Assembly (NCBI RefSeq): GCF_002813915.1
Contig: NZ_CP019335.1
Coordinates: 2,835,777 to 2,899,776, forward strand
Length of the DNA: 64,000 nucleotides
Direction: 5' to 3'
Source of the DNA: Tenacibaculum sp. SZ-18
Lineage (GTDB): Bacteria; Bacteroidota; Bacteroidia; Flavobacteriales; Flavobacteriaceae
Below are positions 1 to 7,733 of this stretch, one piece after another. How positions within the stretch are numbered: position 1 is the stretch's first letter; every line of letters begins with the position of its first letter. The translations under genes and the position numbers were made by a program. The notes below the pieces were generated by a model, which saw only the letters and a program-made list of their open reading frames with translations, ran no database searches and had not been told where the DNA came from.

Positions 1-394
1 GCTCACCAAAACAAAAAATAATTTCAAAATCATTTTCGATTGCTGCATTTACTTTTTCCGATAAAATATCGTCAGTCTCATTAAAATATGCTCTCCTTTC
101 TGAATGACCTATAATAACAGTTTTAACACCTACTGAAGACAACATATCTGCCGAAACCTCTCCCGTGTAGGCACCACTTTTAGCCTGATGTAAATTTTGA
201 GCAGAAACCTCAATTACTGAATCATTAGTTTCACTAACTGCTTGTTGTAAATTGATAAAAGAAGGAGCGATTATAACTCTTGCATTATTTAAAGTTACTG
301 CTTCCATTTCATTTTTTAAACCTTGAATTAATTCCTTAGTTTCATTAATGTTATTATTCATTTTCCAGTTACCTGCTACAATCTTTTTTCTCAT
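1..394 (-). CDS. tpiA: Triosephosphate isomerase, N-terminal part (runs off window)
   Basis: Interconverts dihydroxyacetone phosphate and glyceraldehyde 3-phosphate in glycolysis and gluconeogenesis (cytosol). The reading frame starts at the ATG complementary to 392-394 and stays open to the window edge, giving 131 residues. The N terminus shows the family's AGNWKMN substrate-binding motif (Asn and Lys of the active site). Near residue 95 is GHSERR, carrying the catalytic His, followed by the FCFGE segment. The catalytic Glu lies beyond the edge, so completeness cannot be judged. It is the last intact gene before a decayed region. Confident from motifs alone. Confidence 0.96.
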   Translation of the reverse strand, partial: MRKKIVAGNWKMNNNINETKELIQGLKNEMEAVTLNNARVIIAPSFINLQQAVSETNDSVIEVSAQNLHQAKSGAYTGEVSADMLSSVGVKTVIIGHSERRAYFNETDDILSEKVNAAIENDFEIIFCFGE

Positions 395-489
395 TTTGAT
401 ATAGTTATGATGAATTATAATTAGTTGTATTTATTACCTAACAAAACTAATTTATAATACGGAACACAAAAACAAATGCTCTTATTTTT

Positions 490-1007
490 TTACGAAAACG
501 TAATATTATTCTTTAATAATTTATTTCAAAGCTTAAAGAACATCAACGCTATTAGGTTACGTTTCATTAAAAACTTTAATTCCCCACTTTCTTTAACTAT
601 TCAATCTCCTTGTATCTAAGATAGTCGAAGAAATTAAATGAAATCTGTATCCCATTTTTCAGATAATAAATAATACTTTCCTTCAATATTATATTTTTGA
701 ATACCTGCTTTTAAATCATCAATATTATCCTCAATAGATGTAAATAATAACAACATCTCTTGATGTTGAGTTTGTAATTTCTTTATAGTTAGGAATAGTT
801 TTAAAAAAATAATGTCCATACAAAGTTACCCAAACATCAATCATAATTATCTTTCCGTTATGCTTTTCTCCAACTTTTTGAAACGTAAATCTATCTCCAT
901 TTAAACTAAGCACTTTATCATTTAACACTTTTTCTGAAAATTTGATTTCTTTTCTCGTTAGGCAACCGGATATGAAAACAATAAATTCTAAAACTAAAAG
1001 CGATAGA
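490..1007 (-). pseudogene. Decayed TlpA/thioredoxin-like lipoprotein gene
   Basis: Remnant of an exported thioredoxin-fold lipoprotein. Read from about 1007 downwards, one frame encodes a hydrophobic stretch ending in a lipobox (FISGC), then the typical TlpA stretch GKIIMIDVW, but the position where WCxxC should stand reads VTLYGHY. Near 735-745 the homologous reading passes to another frame (KAGIQKYNIEGKYYLLSE, typical of the family's C-terminal half), and further down 3'-end-like codons (KVFNET, PNSVDVL) are broken by in-frame TAA codons. I see no start codon. It lies directly after the intact thioredoxin-like gene at 1008-1481 and is probably a dead tandem copy. The frameshift, stops and lost active-site cysteines make a functional product unlikely. 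Confidence 0.72.
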
Positions 1008-1481
1008 TTATTTAAGTATCTCTGATACCTTAGAAGTTTTATAAACCTCTATTTTACCATCTTCATTAATTTTTAAAAATCGCGGAATACTTTTTAATTT
1101 TAAAAACCTTCCTAGAGCTCCGTCTCCTTTTTCCGGAATATAATAAAACTGACCTTTTGGTTTCACATATTCTAATCCTCTTTTCCAATCATAATAAGAA
1201 TGATCTACAGAAAGAAAAATATATTCTTTTTCTGGATTTTCTTTTTGAAATTTTAAAACATCATCGAAACTATCTTGACTTACCGGACAATAGCTTGCAA
1301 AAATTTGCACAAAGAGTTGCTTTCCTCTATTCTTATCGAGAATACCTTGTAATGAAACAGAATCTCGATCGAGTGTTACTAGTTTTTCTGTTAACGCTTC
1401 ATTTGTAAATTGTTGTTTCTTTAAAGATGCACAGCTCGTGATCATTAAAACAATTACCACAAAAAATATTATTCCTTTCAT
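1008..1481 (-). CDS. Thioredoxin-like lipoprotein with a single active-site Cys
   Basis: A 157-residue protein with a short signal peptide and lipobox (MITSC, Cys17), so predicted to be a lipoprotein. The body has thioredoxin-fold features: the strand LFVQIFASYCPVS at the usual active-site position and a cis-Pro-like IPRF near the end. The motif is CPVS rather than CxxC, so the resolving cysteine is missing; a classic disulfide reductase role is therefore doubtful, whereas a peroxidase-like, binding or structural role is possible. It starts one base after the stop of the upstream ABC permease, which suggests translational coupling. A decayed relative lies immediately downstream. Fold assignment is by motif only and the function is unknown. 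Confidence 0.78.
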   Translation of the reverse strand: MKGIIFFVVIVLMITSCASLKKQQFTNEALTEKLVTLDRDSVSLQGILDKNRGKQLFVQIFASYCPVSQDSFDDVLKFQKENPEKEYIFLSVDHSYYDWKRGLEYVKPKGQFYYIPEKGDGALGRFLKLKSIPRFLKINEDGKIEVYKTSKVSEILK

Positions 1482-1482
1482 T

Positions 1483-2559
1483 TTAATTCAACTTTACTCT
1501 TGGGTCTAACCAACTATATATAACGTCTACTAAGATATTAATCGTTATAAAAAGTATTGCTACAACAAGAACACTTCCCATAATAACTGGTAAGTCTAAT
1601 GTGTTTAATGCATTTACAATTTCCTTCCCCAATCCATTCCAATTAAAAATATATTCTACAAAAACAGCACCTGCTAACATAGAAGCAAACCAACCTGATA
1701 TTGCTGTTACCACTGGATTTAATGAATTTTTCAAAGCATGGTTCTTAATCACTTGATAGTTATTTAAACCTTTAGCTTTAGCTGTCCTAATATAATCTTG
1801 ACTTAAAGTTTCTAATAACGAATTTCTCATTAATTGAACCACTACTGCTAAAGGACGAATTCCTAACACCAAAGCAGGTAAAATCAAATTTTTCCATTTA
1901 ATGTAGGATCCTTCACCGAAGTCATCCACTTCATATAAACTTCCCGTCATTTCCAATCCAGTAAATTCATGTAATAAAAAACCAAAAAACCAGGCAAATA
2001 AAATAGCTGAGAAAAATGAAGGAACACTCATTCCTAAAGTACTAATAATTGCTATAATTTTATCAAACCAAGAATCTTTAAATAAAGCCGAAAAAACTCC
2101 TAGGATAATTCCGATGATAAGTGCTATTGTTATTGAAACAATTGCGAGAACTGCCGTATTAGGTAAGGTTTCTTTAATTACATCACTTACGCTCTTTCCA
2201 TTTTTCTGAAAAGAATCTCTTAAATAAGGATATTTTAAGGCGATTTCTGTATTCCCGATAGTAAACAAAGAAAGTCCTGAATACTTTCCAGAATCAAATG
2301 AAGTGTAATTTTCACTGCTTTTACTATGAAAAGAAATCGGAGAAATATCATTTAGGTAATAAAAATATTGAGTGGATATTGACTGATCAAATCCATACTT
2401 CTTTCTTATAATCTCTAATTGCTTGCTATCCTCTCTTTGTCCCATTAACATTCGTGCTGGATCACCAGGCAAAACGTTAAATAAAAAGAAAATAACAGTA
2501 ATAACCCCAAAAAGGGTTAAAAAACCGTATAAAACTTTACTGAATATATATCGAAACAT
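1483..2559 (-). CDS. ABC transporter permease, DppB/OppB type
   Basis: Inner-membrane permease of the peptide/nickel ABC importer class (358 residues). An N-terminal membrane segment (about 8-30) is followed by GDPARMLMGQ, typical of DppB/OppB proteins. A polar periplasmic stretch spans about 60-115, then come several membrane spans. The cytoplasmic coupling loop RTAKAKGLNNYQVIKNHALK corresponds to the EAA motif that docks on the ATPase, and the end is YSWLDPRVKLN. No cognate ATPase, DppC-type permease or binding protein lies beside it, so partners must be encoded elsewhere; orphan DppB genes of this kind are, from memory, common in Flavobacteriia. The substrate cannot be told from sequence. 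It is likely cotranscribed with the thioredoxin-like lipoprotein one base downstream. Confidence 0.9.
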   Translation of the reverse strand: MFRYIFSKVLYGFLTLFGVITVIFFLFNVLPGDPARMLMGQREDSKQLEIIRKKYGFDQSISTQYFYYLNDISPISFHSKSSENYTSFDSGKYSGLSLFTIGNTEIALKYPYLRDSFQKNGKSVSDVIKETLPNTAVLAIVSITIALIIGIILGVFSALFKDSWFDKIIAIISTLGMSVPSFFSAILFAWFFGFLLHEFTGLEMTGSLYEVDDFGEGSYIKWKNLILPALVLGIRPLAVVVQLMRNSLLETLSQDYIRTAKAKGLNNYQVIKNHALKNSLNPVVTAISGWFASMLAGAVFVEYIFNWNGLGKEIVNALNTLDLPVIMGSVLVVAILFITINILVDVIYSWLDPRVKLN

Positions 2560-2592
2560 CTAAAACAAATATACTAGAAAGTTTAAAATATT

Positions 2593-2600
2593 TACTTTTG
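2593..2600 (+). promoter_or_regulatory. Candidate -7 box of the pyrF promoter
   Basis: TACTTTTG matches the Bacteroidota primary sigma -7 consensus TAnnTTTG, 22 bases before the pyrF ATG. I see no good TTTG -33 element at the expected 19-21 base spacing, so this rests on the -7 box and its position only. Confidence 0.5.
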
Positions 2601-2622
2601 CCTAACTTATCATCAGTATACA

Positions 2623-3441
2623 ATGACAACACAACAACTAGTAGCGGAAATTAAAAGAAAAAAGTCTTTTTTATGTATTGGATTAGATGTGGATTTAACT
2701 AAAATTCCAACGCATTTATTAGAGGAAGAAGATCCTATTTTTGCGTTTAACAAAGAAATAATTGATGCTACTCATCATCTTTGTGTAGCATATAAACCTA
2801 ATACCGCTTTTTACGAAGCTTATGGAATTAAAGGATGGAAAGCATTAGAAAAAACAATAAACTACATTAATATAAAACATCCTGAAATCTTTACCATTGC
2901 GGATGCGAAACGTGGAGATATAGGAAATACTTCAACGATGTATGCCAAAGCTTTCTTTGAAGATTTGTCTTTTGATTCAGTAACTGTTGCCCCTTACATG
3001 GGAAAAGATTCAGTAGAACCTTTTTTAGCTTTTGAAAATAAACACACAATTTTACTAGCACTCACATCTAACCAAGGAGCCTTTGATTTTCAAATACAAA
3101 AAATCAACGACCAAGAGGTTTATAAAAAAGTACTAGAAGTTTCTAAAACATGGAAAAACGCTTCTAATTTAATGTATGTAGTTGGTGCAACAAAAGCTGA
3201 ATATCTTGAAGATATAAGACAAATAATCCCAGATAGCTTTTTACTTGTTCCTGGAGTTGGTGCTCAGGGAGGAAATTTACAAGATGTTTGTAAATACGGA
3301 ATGACAGCAAATATCGGATTATTGATAAACTCTTCCAGAGGAATCATCTACGCTGGAAACAATAAGAATTTCGCTAATAAATCAGCTAAAAAAGCTAGAG
3401 AGCTTCAGAAACAAATGGAGCAAATTTTAAATTTATTGTAA
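2623..3441 (+). CDS. pyrF: Orotidine 5'-phosphate decarboxylase (type 2)
   Basis: Decarboxylates OMP to UMP, the last step of de novo pyrimidine synthesis, in the cytosol. The 272-residue length fits the longer subfamily found in Bacteroidota and mycobacteria rather than the roughly 230-residue enterobacterial form. The N terminus has the substrate-binding strand LCIGLDVD, and residues 94-99 are DAKRGD, containing the catalytic Lys and Asp of the DxKxxD signature. The phosphate-binding end is [11 protein letters not shown] followed by NSSRGI. It stands alone, divergent from the ABC permease gene, with its own candidate promoter. Complete and unremarkable. Confidence 0.97.
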   Translation: MTTQQLVAEIKRKKSFLCIGLDVDLTKIPTHLLEEEDPIFAFNKEIIDATHHLCVAYKPNTAFYEAYGIKGWKALEKTINYINIKHPEIFTIADAKRGDIGNTSTMYAKAFFEDLSFDSVTVAPYMGKDSVEPFLAFENKHTILLALTSNQGAFDFQIQKINDQEVYKKVLEVSKTWKNASNLMYVVGATKAEYLEDIRQIIPDSFLLVPGVGAQGGNLQDVCKYGMTANIGLLINSSRGIIYAGNNKNFANKSAKKARELQKQMEQILNLL

Positions 3442-3450
3442 ATTATAGAT

Positions 3451-3835
3451 CAAACGAATACAACCTTTTTCACAGAATCAATTATTCTTTAATAATCACA
3501 ATTGCTGCATTATTAACGACAGTTTATCAGAAACCGAAAACTTGTTGATATTCAATATCGGAAGTAAAGACGAAAAATCGACCATGTATGAATTAGAATT
3601 CCCATCTCCTTTTGACTTTAACACTGCACCAACAATAGTATGGTCATATACAAACGGAGAATTATTATCATCTAAAGTTTCTGGTGCACAGAGAACTGAA
3701 AATGGAAACACGATTATCACTGAAGGTGATTTTGGGTATTGGGAAGTAACATCGAGTAAAGAAATTGTTTGGTAAAATAACAAAACTGGATTTTTCTGGA
3801 GAGGTTATCCCAATAAAATCAACGAAAGTTAAGTA
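3451..3835 (+). pseudogene. Relic of an arylsulfotransferase-like beta-propeller gene
   Basis: An open stretch from about 3542 to 3775 encodes FNIGSKDEKSTMYELEF, then SGAQRTENGNTIITEGDFG and YWEVTSSKEIVW. This matches from memory the blade motif SGAQRLPNGNTLI...G..FEVTPDGEIVW of ASST-type arylsulfotransferases. It then hits a stop, and the continuation NKTGFFWRGYP (family-like NFVFRAYRYP) follows only by reading past it; a second frame gives LDFSGEVIPIKSTKVK. There is no start codon or signal peptide, and an in-frame TAG precedes it. I read this as the surviving 3' end of a degraded exported protein. Family assignment is tentative; the truncation itself is clear. Confidence 0.5.
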
Positions 3836-3848
3836 GTAAAATTTAAAA

Positions 3849-4637
3849 ATTAAGATTATCGAAACTAATATAGCTTCAAAAGGAAAAACTTTCAAAAGAA
3901 TTGTATCATTAGTTCCAAGTCAAACAGAATTATTATACGATTTGGGGTTAGAAGATAAAATTCTGGGAATTACAAAGTTCTGTGTACATCCTTTCCATTT
4001 TAAACAAACTAAAACTATTGTTGGTGGAACCAAAAATATAAAAATTGCAAAAATTAAAGAGCTGAAGCCAGACATCATTTTATGTAACAAAGAAGAAAAC
4101 ACAAAAGAAATTGTAGAAATGTGCCAAGAGATTGCGGAGGTGCATGTTTCGGAAATATATAATCTTACTGATTTCATCAAATTAATTGAAGAATATGGTG
4201 CTCTCTTAGGATGCAGAACTGAAGCTAAAAACATCGTTCAAAAACTAAATTTCAGATTAGCAGACTTCAAACAATTTACCAAGAATTTAAAACCGAAAAA
4301 AGTAGCTTACTTTATTTGGAGAGAACCATGGATGGTAGCAGCCAATAATACTTTTATTGATCATATACTAGAACTTAATAAGTTTATCAACATTTATAAA
4401 AGCAAGGAAAGATATCCAGTAGTGGAACTTAAAAAGATTCGACTTGAAGGTGATCCTGACTTGGTATTCTTATCATCAGAGCCGTATCCTTTTAAAGATG
4501 AACATGCTTTCGAGATCGGAAGGAGCACACATCACGCAAAAACTATTTTTGTTGACGGGGAATTATTCTCATGGCACGGCAGCAGAATACTTAAATCATT
4601 TGACTATTTTAAAAAATTACACCAAAGAATTATCTAA
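3849..4637 (+). CDS. BtuF-like periplasmic-binding-fold protein with ATT as apparent start
   Basis: A 262-residue member of the cobalamin/Fe-siderophore-type binding-protein family. The conserved N-terminal block KRIVSLVPSQTELLYDLGLED and GITKFCVHP are plain, followed by VGGTKNIKIAKIKELKPDII and, near the C terminus, FVDGELFSWHGSR. There is no signal peptide, as in cytosolic members that lie outside import operons. The frame opens after a TAA at 3837-3839 and has no ATG or GTG before the conserved block; the natural start is the ATT at 3849 (then KIIETNIASKGKTFKRIV). The only usual alternative, TTG at 3942, would remove the conserved first strand. It is therefore translated from a rare ATT, or its ATG has been lost. 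Its 3' end overlaps the convergent gene by 21 bases. Confidence 0.8.
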   Translation: MKIIETNIASKGKTFKRIVSLVPSQTELLYDLGLEDKILGITKFCVHPFHFKQTKTIVGGTKNIKIAKIKELKPDIILCNKEENTKEIVEMCQEIAEVHVSEIYNLTDFIKLIEEYGALLGCRTEAKNIVQKLNFRLADFKQFTKNLKPKKVAYFIWREPWMVAANNTFIDHILELNKFINIYKSKERYPVVELKKIRLEGDPDLVFLSSEPYPFKDEHAFEIGRSTHHAKTIFVDGELFSWHGSRILKSFDYFKKLHQRII

Positions 4638-4802
4638 GTAATTTACTCGGTTAATTTTTTCAAGAATTTTCATCGCTTTGTACGAAGCCATGTCACTTTT
4701 TGCTTCATCAACATACTTGTAATTCTGAGATCTCTCTACAAGTATGTAATAACGCTCTTCCAAGTGCTTCTTATATCTGTTTAATTGATTTACACGTAAC
4801 AT
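4617..4802 (-). CDS. Small conserved-looking basic protein, function unknown
   Basis: A 61-residue charged protein, probably helical, starting with MLRVNQLNRYKKHLEERYY and ending NYLDNSLV. It has no signal peptide, membrane segment or known motif. It starts with ATG and its end overlaps the convergent binding-protein gene by 21 bases. The strongly helical, alanine/lysine/glutamate-rich composition and the absence of a competing gene support it being real, but I do not recognise a family. Confidence 0.55.
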   Translation of the reverse strand: MLRVNQLNRYKKHLEERYYILVERSQNYKYVDEAKSDMASYKAMKILEKINRVNYLDNSLV

Positions 4803-4863
4803 TTGTTAATTAGAATTTAAGATTAAATATAACAATAATAATCTGTAATTCAAATATTTAACA

Positions 4864-5574
4864 CTACCTGTTATCCTGTAAAGCGAAAACCTTTTTTAAT
4901 AAATCACTATTACGTAAGCCTATTTTGTTTCTAATTCCTTTTTCTTCAACGGCAATCATAGTAAACACACCCTCTAGTGCTTCTTTTGTGACATAATCTG
5001 TTAAATCTGGATTTACTCTTTTCACAAAAGGAATGTTGTTATATTTTGTGATTAAATTACTCCAAATATCATCAGCACCAACTTTACTAAATGAGTTTTT
5101 GATTACAGGATTGAATTTTGAATATAGAGCCGAATTTGTTTTCCCTTTCAAATAACCAGTTGCTGCATTATCACTTCCTAATAGTATATTCTTGGCATCG
5201 TCAAATGTAATTTCCTTTACGGCATTCACGAATATCGGTGTTGCAGTTTTAACAGCATCTTCTGCAGCTCTATTTAAAGCTTTAATTCCTTCATCGGCTA
5301 GACTACCTAAGCCAATTTTTCGTAGACCTTTATCAACTACTTGTAATTCACTAGGAAGTAAAATTTTAACTAGTTCATTTTTATAAAAGCCATCTTTTGC
5401 AGTTAACTTAGTAACCTGATGTGAAATTCCGTTATCTAATGCTTCACGCAAACCAGCTCCAATTTGACTATCAGTTAATGCACTACTTTGAGGTAGCTGA
5501 CTTGCAATCTTTTGCAATTCAGAACAAGCAATAAATTGAAGTGCAACAATCAGTAGTATAATTCTTTTACCCAT
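4864..5574 (-). CDS. DUF4197 lipoprotein
   Basis: A 236-residue lipoprotein: MGKRIILLIVALQFIAC is a signal peptide with lipobox. The mature part matches the DUF4197 family as I know it: LTDSQIGAGLREALDNGI, then FYKNELVKILLP, the DAVKTATPIFVNAVKEITFDDAKNIL region and the C-terminal segment DYVTKEALEGVFTMIAVEE. The length is normal. DUF4197 proteins are all-helical envelope proteins of unknown function, widespread in Bacteroidota and Proteobacteria. It is transcribed towards the small gene at 4617-4802 and stands alone. Confidence 0.88.
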   Translation of the reverse strand: MGKRIILLIVALQFIACSELQKIASQLPQSSALTDSQIGAGLREALDNGISHQVTKLTAKDGFYKNELVKILLPSELQVVDKGLRKIGLGSLADEGIKALNRAAEDAVKTATPIFVNAVKEITFDDAKNILLGSDNAATGYLKGKTNSALYSKFNPVIKNSFSKVGADDIWSNLITKYNNIPFVKRVNPDLTDYVTKEALEGVFTMIAVEEKGIRNKIGLRNSDLLKKVFALQDNR

Positions 5575-5615
5575 ATATAAATATTTTTATCGAAGATACA
5601 GTATTTTAAAATAAA

Positions 5616-5783
5616 TCACACCTTTTTAAAACTATCTGTTTTTTTATCATAACTATACGGACAATGTTTACATCCGCTTTTACAGCAATAACCTCTTCTC
5701 AAATGATACTCTTCTTTAAACACTCTGTAGCCTTGTTCATTTACATAATATTCATCTGGTGTAGGCATCAATAATTTCTTCAT
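5616..5783 (-). CDS. DUF5522-type Cys-rich mini-protein
   Basis: A 55-residue protein that starts with ATG at 5783. It reads MKKLLMPTPDEYYVNEQGYR, then LRRGYCCKSGCKHCPYSYD, and ends KKTDSFKKV. The CCxxxCxxCPY block is the hallmark of the DUF5522 family, from memory, and may bind a metal. The frame, length and conserved block make it convincing. It has no signal peptide, so it should be cytosolic. It lies between the DUF4197 gene and the divergent propeller gene. Confidence 0.82.
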   Translation of the reverse strand: MKKLLMPTPDEYYVNEQGYRVFKEEYHLRRGYCCKSGCKHCPYSYDKKTDSFKKV

Positions 5784-6003
5784 AATACAAATATCAAAAA
5801 ATGTGCTAAAAGTAAAAACTTATGGCATACCATCCTAATAAAACTACATTTCATCAATTAATATGCTATTTCATTCCTTAAAATTTAATACTTGTGCTAA
5901 AAATATAATCACTCATTCTATTTTTTATAAATCAGTGCTTTATTTATTCTAATTTGAACAATAATTAAAAGTTATAAGAAGTAGGACAACTAAACTTAAT
6001 AAA

Positions 6004-7089
6004 ATGAATACAAATAAAATAACTCAGACTGAACTTAAATTAGATGGAAGTGTAATAGCAACAACAAATGTTGGTGTTAGTCCAGCCGCTATGGTTATGA
6101 AATCAAAATCTAAACATTTATATGTTGCAAATAGTAATAATTATTCAATTAAAGGTAGTGACTCTGTAACACTAATTGACGGAAATACATTTATGCCCTT
6201 AAAAACCATAACAGATAGTTCTTTTAATCAACCTTTTGGACTTACATTATCTAAGGATGAGAGCAAGCTTTATGTAGCAAACTCAAATGGCACAACAATT
6301 AGTGTGATAGATACTGAAACAAATGAAGTAAATAGTATAATTGATGGTTTTAATGGACCTTCAGCAATGGTGATTCATCCTCACAAAAAAATCGGTTATG
6401 TCATTAATTATGGAGCTATTCCTAAGAGACCTTCTGGTAAAGGAAATACGGTGACTGTAGTAAATTTAGAACAAGAAAATATTTTTAAAGAAATACAACT
6501 ACACCCTCATGGTGAATCTCCCGCAGCTCCCGCGGCAATAGCCATTACACCCGATGGTGAGAATGTTTATGTTGCTAATTACGTTACAGGAAATCCAGGT
6601 ACAGGAACAGTTACAAAAATATCAACCAGTACACATACGATTATAAATGAAGTCAAAGGATTCTTTGGACCTTTTTCAATTCAAATTGATACTGAAGGAA
6701 AAAACGCATATGTCACAAACTTTGGAAGTAATAATTTTGAACCATATGGCACTACAGTAAGTGTTCTAAATCTTGAAGATAATAGTGTAACAGAAATTCC
6801 TACAGGAGGAATTCAGCCTTCAGGACTTGCTCTATCTAAAGACGGAAGGTTTGGACTCGTTTCTAACTATAACACTTTATACAGCAGTAATACTCCAAAT
6901 TTAACTGGCTTAACTGCTGGACAAGGAACTGTAAATATAATTGATCTTCAATCGAACAAACTACATCCAATTACAATTAATGTAGGGCAAGCTCCTGGAT
7001 CTATTTCAATAAGTCCAGATGGGAAATACGCATTCGTTTCAAATTATATTGGAAATACGGTTAGTGTCATCAAAATATATCAGCATTAA
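6004..7089 (+). CDS. YncE-like seven-bladed beta-propeller protein
   Basis: A 361-residue repeat protein with at least six blade motifs of the form LYVANSN..TISVIDTETNEV and SPDGKYAFVSNYIGNTVSVI, typical of the YncE/YVTN propeller family. No signal peptide is evident (start MNTNKITQTELKLDGSVIA), so it is probably cytosolic or exported by an unrecognised route. Such propellers act as binding scaffolds or carry lactonase-like activity; nothing here identifies a substrate. It is monocistronic, ended by the strong hairpin at 7121-7148. Confidence 0.85.
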   Translation: MNTNKITQTELKLDGSVIATTNVGVSPAAMVMKSKSKHLYVANSNNYSIKGSDSVTLIDGNTFMPLKTITDSSFNQPFGLTLSKDESKLYVANSNGTTISVIDTETNEVNSIIDGFNGPSAMVIHPHKKIGYVINYGAIPKRPSGKGNTVTVVNLEQENIFKEIQLHPHGESPAAPAAIAITPDGENVYVANYVTGNPGTGTVTKISTSTHTIINEVKGFFGPFSIQIDTEGKNAYVTNFGSNNFEPYGTTVSVLNLEDNSVTEIPTGGIQPSGLALSKDGRFGLVSNYNTLYSSNTPNLTGLTAGQGTVNIIDLQSNKLHPITINVGQAPGSISISPDGKYAFVSNYIGNTVSVIKIYQH

Positions 7090-7120
7090 ACGTAAGTAAA
7101 GTTTACATTTAATCTCATAA

Positions 7121-7148
7121 TAAACGCAAGATTTACATCTTGCGTTTA
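7121..7148. terminator. Bidirectional terminator hairpin
   Basis: A perfect 12-bp stem (TAAACGCAAGAT / ATCTTGCGTTTA) with a TTAC loop lies between two converging genes (propeller gene on + and DUF4136 gene on -). AT-rich runs follow on either side, so it can end transcripts from both directions. Confidence 0.75.
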
Positions 7149-7175
7149 TTATTTTAAATATTCCATTAAATATAT

Positions 7176-7727
7176 TTATTTTTCATCCGAACCTGGAGGA
7201 TATTTCTCTAGTATTTCTTTAACAAACTCCTTAATTCTCGCATCTCGCTTTTCCATGTTTTTAAAAGCTAAAGCTCCAGAACCAATTCCTTGCCAGATTA
7301 ATTCTTTTTTACCTGCATCAATAATATCAATAAACAGGGTTCCTTCGGTATACTGATTTACATTCAAACTACCTGCTCCTCCCCACATCCAAGGATTCCA
7401 TCCCCAGCCAAAGCCCCAGCCCCAACTCGCACTGTTATCAGTTACATTAATTCTTTCTCTAGATTTAGTAAAAAGACTCACTAACACATCTGGAGTAGAT
7501 GATTTTTGCATTCCTTTAGCTAATAATTCTGCCTCGATTGCTCTCATAATTCTCTTTTTATCTAAATCTGAAATAGGAGCTTTATCAATACCAGGTTTAT
7601 AAAAGGCAAATGTTTTATAACTGGAAAAATCAGCTTTTGTATCATAATCTGTTGCTACCTTAACAGAGCTACAAGAAGTAATTAATAATAAAAAAAAAGG
7701 TAAAATTCTTAGATACTTCATGATCAT
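7176..7727 (-). CDS. DUF4136 lipoprotein
   Basis: A 183-residue lipoprotein with signal peptide and lipobox LLLITSC. The mature part has the DUF4136 pattern: VKVATDYDTKADFSSYKTFAF, a central DKKRIMRAIEAELLAKGM segment, an aromatic Gly/Trp-rich insert (WGWGFGWGWNPW) and YTEGTLFIDIIDAGKKELIW. The family is an envelope protein of unknown role. It starts 6 bases after the hutU stop, so it is probably the distal gene of the hut operon; that is position, not evidence of a role in histidine use. Two Met codons begin the ORF (MIM), and the second could be the start. Confidence 0.88.
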   Translation of the reverse strand: MIMKYLRILPFFLLLITSCSSVKVATDYDTKADFSSYKTFAFYKPGIDKAPISDLDKKRIMRAIEAELLAKGMQKSSTPDVLVSLFTKSRERINVTDNSASWGWGFGWGWNPWMWGGAGSLNVNQYTEGTLFIDIIDAGKKELIWQGIGSGALAFKNMEKRDARIKEFVKEILEKYPPGSDEK

Positions 7728-7733
7728 TGAGTT

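Noticed and set aside
3942..4637. TTG at 3942 as start of the BtuF-like gene
   Set aside because: It would delete the conserved first strand KRIVSLVPSQTELL, which is plainly encoded in the same frame upstream.
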